NCBI GenBank assembly: GCA_005882525.1
Contig: VBGO01000284.1
Span: 1 to 8,496 of the forward strand
Length of the DNA: 8,496 nucleotides
Source of the DNA: Chloroflexota bacterium
Lineage (GTDB): Bacteria > Chloroflexota > Dormibacteria > CF-121
Direction: 5' to 3'
Shown in pieces: positions 5,638-8,496 of the stretch (position 1 is its first letter; every line of letters starts with the position of its first letter). Both the position numbers and the translations under genes were made by a program. The notes under the pieces are model-generated. The model ran no database searches. It saw only the letters and a list, made by a program, of their open reading frames with translations, and was not told where the DNA came from.

Positions 5638-6690
5638 GTAGAGGGCGTGGTCGGGCCCTTCCTTTACGTCGAGCTGGCAGCGGGGCCCGTCGAATAGCAC
5701 GCGCGTAGCATCCGGCGACATCACCTTGAGCCGGTTGTCGGCATAGCTGCAGAACGCGAAGTCGCCCTGATAGCCGGTCGGCCCTTTGGCACTGATGAAG
5801 GTGGCACCCGTAGGGATGATGGTCTGGGCGCCGCTCTGCCAGGTTGGGGGCGTCCCGGCGCAGGCGAAGCCGTGCAGGTGGATGCCGTTGCCGTAGCAGG
5901 TCGGCCACTGGTAATTCCCGCCGCGGACCACCAGGTCGACCTCATCCCACCCGCTGCCCGGGGTTCCGGCGTCGCCCGACGGCCCGTTGTCGGTGACCAT
6001 GAGCTTGCCGTCCGAAGAGAAAGCCAGACCGAAGGGATTGCGCAGGCCGATCGCCCAGACCGGGTTGCCCCGGCCGAACGGGTTGTCGCTGGGGACGGTT
6101 CCGTCCGGGTTGTAGCGCAGGATCTTGCCGCGCAGACTCGACGAGTTCTGCGCATCGGAGGAAACGTGCGTCTCGCCCAGCGTCACATAGAGCTTGCCGT
6201 CGGGACCGAAGGCGATCCGTCCACCCTTATGGCAGCAGTCGGAGCCGGCCGGGAGATTGTCGATGATGGTGGTGAGGTTGGTACCCGTCCCGCCGCGATC
6301 GAGCCAGCGCACCACCCGCTGTCGACTCGTGTCATCCGCGCGGCTGTAGAACGCATAGACGAAATGGTCGCGGTCGAAGGTCGGGCTCAAGGCGAGGCCG
6401 AGGAGCCCTCGCTCGCCGTCCGTCGACGCTCTGACCGTGGCGAAGACGCGCTGGCTGGCGCCGTCGAAGGTTCGGATCGTCCCCGAGCGCTCGGCGAAAA
6501 AGAGCCGCTTATCCGGCGCCCAGGCGAGCGCCGTCGCGAAGCCGGCTGCCGTATAGGTCGACAACACCGGCGCGGGCTTGGGCGAGCCGGTCGGGCTGGT
6601 GCTGGCTGGGGGCCCGGGAGGGGCCGTTGAGGAGGTACAGGCGGAGAGCAACAGGATCACCAAGCCGGCTGCCGCCGTTGGCGTCGACAT
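5599..6690 (-). CDS. PQQ-type glucose/sorbosone dehydrogenase-family lipoprotein
   Basis: This is a 363-residue secreted beta-propeller enzyme of the glucose/sorbosone dehydrogenase (GSDH) family. Such enzymes oxidise sugars with bound PQQ and Ca2+ outside the cytoplasmic membrane. The N-terminus is a lipoprotein signal: hydrophobic AAAGLVILLL followed by lipobox LSAC, with Cys18 the lipidated residue; the n-region lacks Lys/Arg, which is unusual. A Ser/Thr/Pro-rich linker follows (19-44). The propeller contains ERGLLGLALSPTF (93-105), CCHKGGRIAFGPDGKLYVTLGE (152-173) with His154 matching the catalytic His, AIGLRNPFGLAF (213-224) with the PQQ-contact Arg, and SGDAGTPGSGWDEV. Cysteines at 152, 153, 265, 277, 314 and 338 may form disulfides. 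The start at ATG 6690 is forced: the in-frame TAA of the kinase gene lies 9 nt upstream. No clear ribosome site is seen, so it may depend on coupling. The true substrate is unknown. It is the last gene of the minus-strand sugar operon. Confidence 0.9.
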   Translation of the reverse strand: MSTPTAAAGLVILLLSACTSSTAPPGPPASTSPTGSPKPAPVLSTYTAAGFATALAWAPDKRLFFAERSGTIRTFDGASQRVFATVRASTDGERGLLGLALSPTFDRDHFVYAFYSRADDTSRQRVVRWLDRGGTGTNLTTIIDNLPAGSDCCHKGGRIAFGPDGKLYVTLGETHVSSDAQNSSSLRGKILRYNPDGTVPSDNPFGRGNPVWAIGLRNPFGLAFSSDGKLMVTDNGPSGDAGTPGSGWDEVDLVVRGGNYQWPTCYGNGIHLHGFACAGTPPTWQSGAQTIIPTGATFISAKGPTGYQGDFAFCSYADNRLKVMSPDATRVLFDGPRCQLDVKEGPDHALYLSDTSAIYRFGP

Positions 6691-6699
6691 GCTCTGAGC

Positions 6700-7617
6700 T
6701 TAGGGGGAGACGAGCTCCGCGCGACGCGGTGGGTCGGCGCCGGCCCGGGTGCACGTGATCGAGGCGACCAGGCAAGCAAACTCGAGAGCGGCACGGAGCT
6801 CGTCACGCTCGAGGCGGAGATCGCGGGCTAGCCGGTCGTGGTCGTGGAGCCAGGCAAGCAGGCCGGCGCCGAATGCGTCGCCGGCGCCGATCGTATCGAC
6901 GACGTCAACCACTGGCGCGGCGACCTGGGCTTCCGCGCCGGCGCTGACCCCGAAGGCCCCGTCGGCCCCCAGGGTCACCACGACCAGGCGGGGGCCGCGA
7001 GCCAAAAGCGCGTGGGCGGCCGCCTGCAGATCGAGCTTCGGATAGAGCCACGTGACGTCGGCATCACTCGCCTTGACGATCGTGCTCTGCGCGATGACCG
7101 ACTCCATCCGCTCGCGATAGCCGGCCGCGCCGTTCAGCAACACGGGCCGGATGTTTGGATCAACCACGACCAGCCTGTCGCGGTGCTCGCGCCCGACCAG
7201 CCCGGCGATCGTCGAGGCCATTGGTTCCAGTACCAGCCCGAGGGTGCCGACGTGAAGGGTCGTGACAACCGGAGGAAGCGAGGTCGGCAGCATCTGCGGC
7301 GTCAGGTTGGGTGCAGAGGTCCCGTCGATCACGAACCGGTACGCGGCGTGGCCATCGCGGTCGACCTCGGCCATTGCCAGGGTGGTGGGCTCTGGACCGA
7401 AGCTCGTGAGAGACAGGTCGGCGCCGTCGCTCTCGAGCAGGTCGCGGAGCTGCTGGCCGAATGCATCCGTGGATAAGCGCCCGAGAAATTGCGTTGGGAT
7501 CCCCAGGCGAGCCAGTGCGCGCGCCGTGGTGAAGGGTCCGCCACCCGCTGTCCCGCGCTGCCGTCCCTCGCCCGAGGGCACGAGGTCGATGAGCGCCTCC
7601 CCGCAAACGGCGATCAA
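6700..7617 (-). CDS. PfkB-family carbohydrate kinase (fructokinase-like)
   Basis: This 305-residue cytoplasmic sugar kinase belongs to the ribokinase/PfkB family and is of normal length. It phosphorylates a sugar with ATP; fructokinase or 2-keto-3-deoxygluconate kinase are the likeliest types, but the substrate is not readable. Motifs: the N-terminal strand IAVCGEALIDLVP (2-14), the substrate-side glycine motif AGGGPFTTARALARLG (24-39), DPNIRP (153-158), VTLGADGAFG (214-223) and the catalytic signature DTIGAGDAFGAGLL (241-254) with Asp247 as base. The Asn usual in GGxPxN is Thr30. The start is TTG 7617-7615: it places the canonical IAVxGEALID strand right at the N-terminus, no ATG is available, and it overlaps the regulator's TGA stop as TTGA, implying translational coupling. 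The dehydrogenase gene follows after 9 nt. The LacI-type protein encoded just upstream probably regulates the unit. Confidence 0.9.
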   Translation of the reverse strand: MIAVCGEALIDLVPSGEGRQRGTAGGGPFTTARALARLGIPTQFLGRLSTDAFGQQLRDLLESDGADLSLTSFGPEPTTLAMAEVDRDGHAAYRFVIDGTSAPNLTPQMLPTSLPPVVTTLHVGTLGLVLEPMASTIAGLVGREHRDRLVVVDPNIRPVLLNGAAGYRERMESVIAQSTIVKASDADVTWLYPKLDLQAAAHALLARGPRLVVVTLGADGAFGVSAGAEAQVAAPVVDVVDTIGAGDAFGAGLLAWLHDHDRLARDLRLERDELRAALEFACLVASITCTRAGADPPRRAELVSP

Positions 7618-8495
7618 GGCCGGATCTCGCCCGAGCCTCGCTCGATGAGGCTGGTCGGAATGACCTGATGCACGGTTGGCGACCGGTCGCCGTCGAGCCG
7701 ACGGAAGAGCAGCTCCGCCGCGGTCCGTCCCATCGCTGCCGGGTCTTGCGCGATCACCGTGATGCCTGGGTCGAGCAGGTCGGCGAGCAGGATGTCGTCG
7801 AAGCCGACCAGGGCGACCTGGTGGTGGAGGCCCAGTCGCCGCAGTGCCCGGCAGGCGCCGATTGTGAGCAGGTTCTGGGCGGCGAAGATGGCGGTCGGCG
7901 CCGGACGCTGAGCGAGGAGTTCCGTTATCGCTCGGTCGGCTTGTTCGCTACCGCGGAGATCGAGGCGGACCAGGCCGCGATCGAAGCCGAGATGCTGCGC
8001 CTCGAGCTCCTCCCGATAGCCCTGGTAGCGTAACGCCGCGGTCATGATGCTCTGAAGGTCGCCAAGGTAGGCGATCCGCCGGTGCCCCTGCGCAGCGAGG
8101 TGCTGGATGCCGCGGCGGACGCCGCCGACGTTGTCCGTGAGCACGGTGTCCGCGTCGAGAAACGCGGGCGGGCGGTCGACGAACACCAGGGGGGTCCCCG
8201 CCTTGCGCTCGTTCAGGAGATAGCTATGGTCATGACTTGCGGGCATGATGACTAGCCCGTCTACCCGGCGCGAGGCGAACGCGGAGACCAATTCGCGTTC
8301 GCGGGCCTCGTCCTCCTCCAGGCTGCCCGCCAGGACCAGGACGCCGCGCTTGACGGCGACGTTCTCAATGGCCCGATGCAGCGTTGATGAGAAGGGGTTG
8401 GCGATGTCCTCGAGGATGACCCCGATCGTGGCGCTCTTGCCGTCGGTCCGCCGCAGGCTGCTGGCCCAGAGATTGTGACGGTAGTCCGGGCGCTG
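7614..8495 (-). CDS. LacI-family transcriptional regulator, 5' end cut by window edge
   Basis: This is a LacI/GalR-family DNA-binding regulator that senses a sugar or related ligand. The first readable codon is at 8495, and 293 residues are visible to the TGA at 7616-7614. The helix-turn-helix (about the first 45 residues) lies off the right edge. What remains begins at the hinge (RHNLWASSLRR, with the Leu that in LacI-type proteins inserts in the DNA minor groove), followed by the periplasmic-binding-protein-like ligand domain: SATIGVILEDIANPFSSTL, RRVDGLVIMPAS, GTPLVFVDRPP, GHRRIAYLGD, PTAIFAAQNLLTIGACRALRRLG, VALVGFDDILLADLLDPGITVIAQDP, and a C-terminal PTSLIERGSGEI. It is the upstream gene of the operon with the sugar kinase and dehydrogenase, so it probably represses that operon and itself; the operator would lie beyond the window. 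The ligand is unknown. Confidence 0.93.
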   Translation of the reverse strand, partial: QRPDYRHNLWASSLRRTDGKSATIGVILEDIANPFSSTLHRAIENVAVKRGVLVLAGSLEEDEARERELVSAFASRRVDGLVIMPASHDHSYLLNERKAGTPLVFVDRPPAFLDADTVLTDNVGGVRRGIQHLAAQGHRRIAYLGDLQSIMTAALRYQGYREELEAQHLGFDRGLVRLDLRGSEQADRAITELLAQRPAPTAIFAAQNLLTIGACRALRRLGLHHQVALVGFDDILLADLLDPGITVIAQDPAAMGRTAAELLFRRLDGDRSPTVHQVIPTSLIERGSGEIRP

Positions 8496-8496
8496 G

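Noticed and set aside
4692..5708. Plus-strand open frame of 338 codons inside the DedA fusion gene
   Set aside because: Arg- and Pro-rich low-information translation typical of an out-of-frame reading of high-GC DNA; the overlapping frame has strong membrane and domain signatures.
5872..6630. Plus-strand open frame of 252 codons opposite the dehydrogenase gene
   Set aside because: Antisense shadow with no recognisable family; the minus strand encodes a complete lipoprotein dehydrogenase.
6838..7476. Plus-strand open frame of 212 codons opposite the sugar kinase
   Set aside because: Antisense shadow; kinase motifs on the minus strand are complete.
1..8496. Defence island, prophage, mobile element or biosynthetic cluster
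   Set aside because: No integrase, transposase, nuclease/helicase, terminal repeats or large synthase genes are seen; PhzF-family similarity alone does not indicate phenazine synthesis.

Overview
The window is a G+C-rich (about two thirds by eye), almost gap-free piece of bacterial chromosome. Features that suggest a high-GC Terrabacteria lineage (Actinomycetota, Chloroflexota, Dormibacterota or similar) are a gene of the deazaflavin/F420-dependent nitroreductase family, an LtrA protein, GTG and TTG starts, very short gene spacings, and a DedA/ECF-S/DUF4013 fusion. No rRNA, tRNA or other marker is present, so this placement is only an inference. There is no phage, transposon, integrase, CRISPR or toxin-antitoxin signature.

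Layout, left to right. (1) Positions 1-1105, minus strand: an LtrA-family multi-pass membrane protein that is cut by the left edge. (2) Starting 30 bp away and divergent from it, a tightly packed plus-strand cluster of four small genes: a DinB/ClbS-type four-helix-bundle protein (1136-1654), a PhzF-family isomerase broken by a frameshifting internal deletion (1662-2539), a short RidA/YjgF-family protein (2536-2880) and a TfoX N-terminal-domain protein (2891-3304). (3) Minus strand, tail to tail with the TfoX gene and overlapping its end: a DDN/F420-type nitroreductase-family gene (3273-3721), also split by a short frameshifting deletion. (4) Diverging from it after 32 bp, a 627-residue membrane protein (3754-5637) that joins a DedA/VTT domain, an ECF-transporter S-component-like domain and a DUF4013 domain. 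(5) From the right edge back to 5599, a minus-strand operon: LacI-family regulator (5' end missing), PfkB-family sugar kinase (overlapping by a TTGA junction) and a lipoprotein PQQ-type glucose/sorbosone dehydrogenase.

How the parts fit. The minus-strand operon reads as a small sugar-use unit: a sugar-sensing repressor, a cytoplasmic kinase, and an outward-facing lipid-anchored dehydrogenase. The plus-strand cluster has no single obvious pathway. RidA and DinB-type proteins suggest metabolite-damage or detoxification chemistry, but this is inference. The DedA/ECF-S/DUF4013 fusion is the most unusual object here. The two broken genes lie about 1.6 kb apart and both have lost 3n+1 bases with the residues on both sides intact. 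For the nitroreductase gene the lost 13 bp can be reconstructed as slippage between two copies of a 10-bp repeat. Whether these are real recent pseudogenes or sequence/assembly errors cannot be decided from the window alone.
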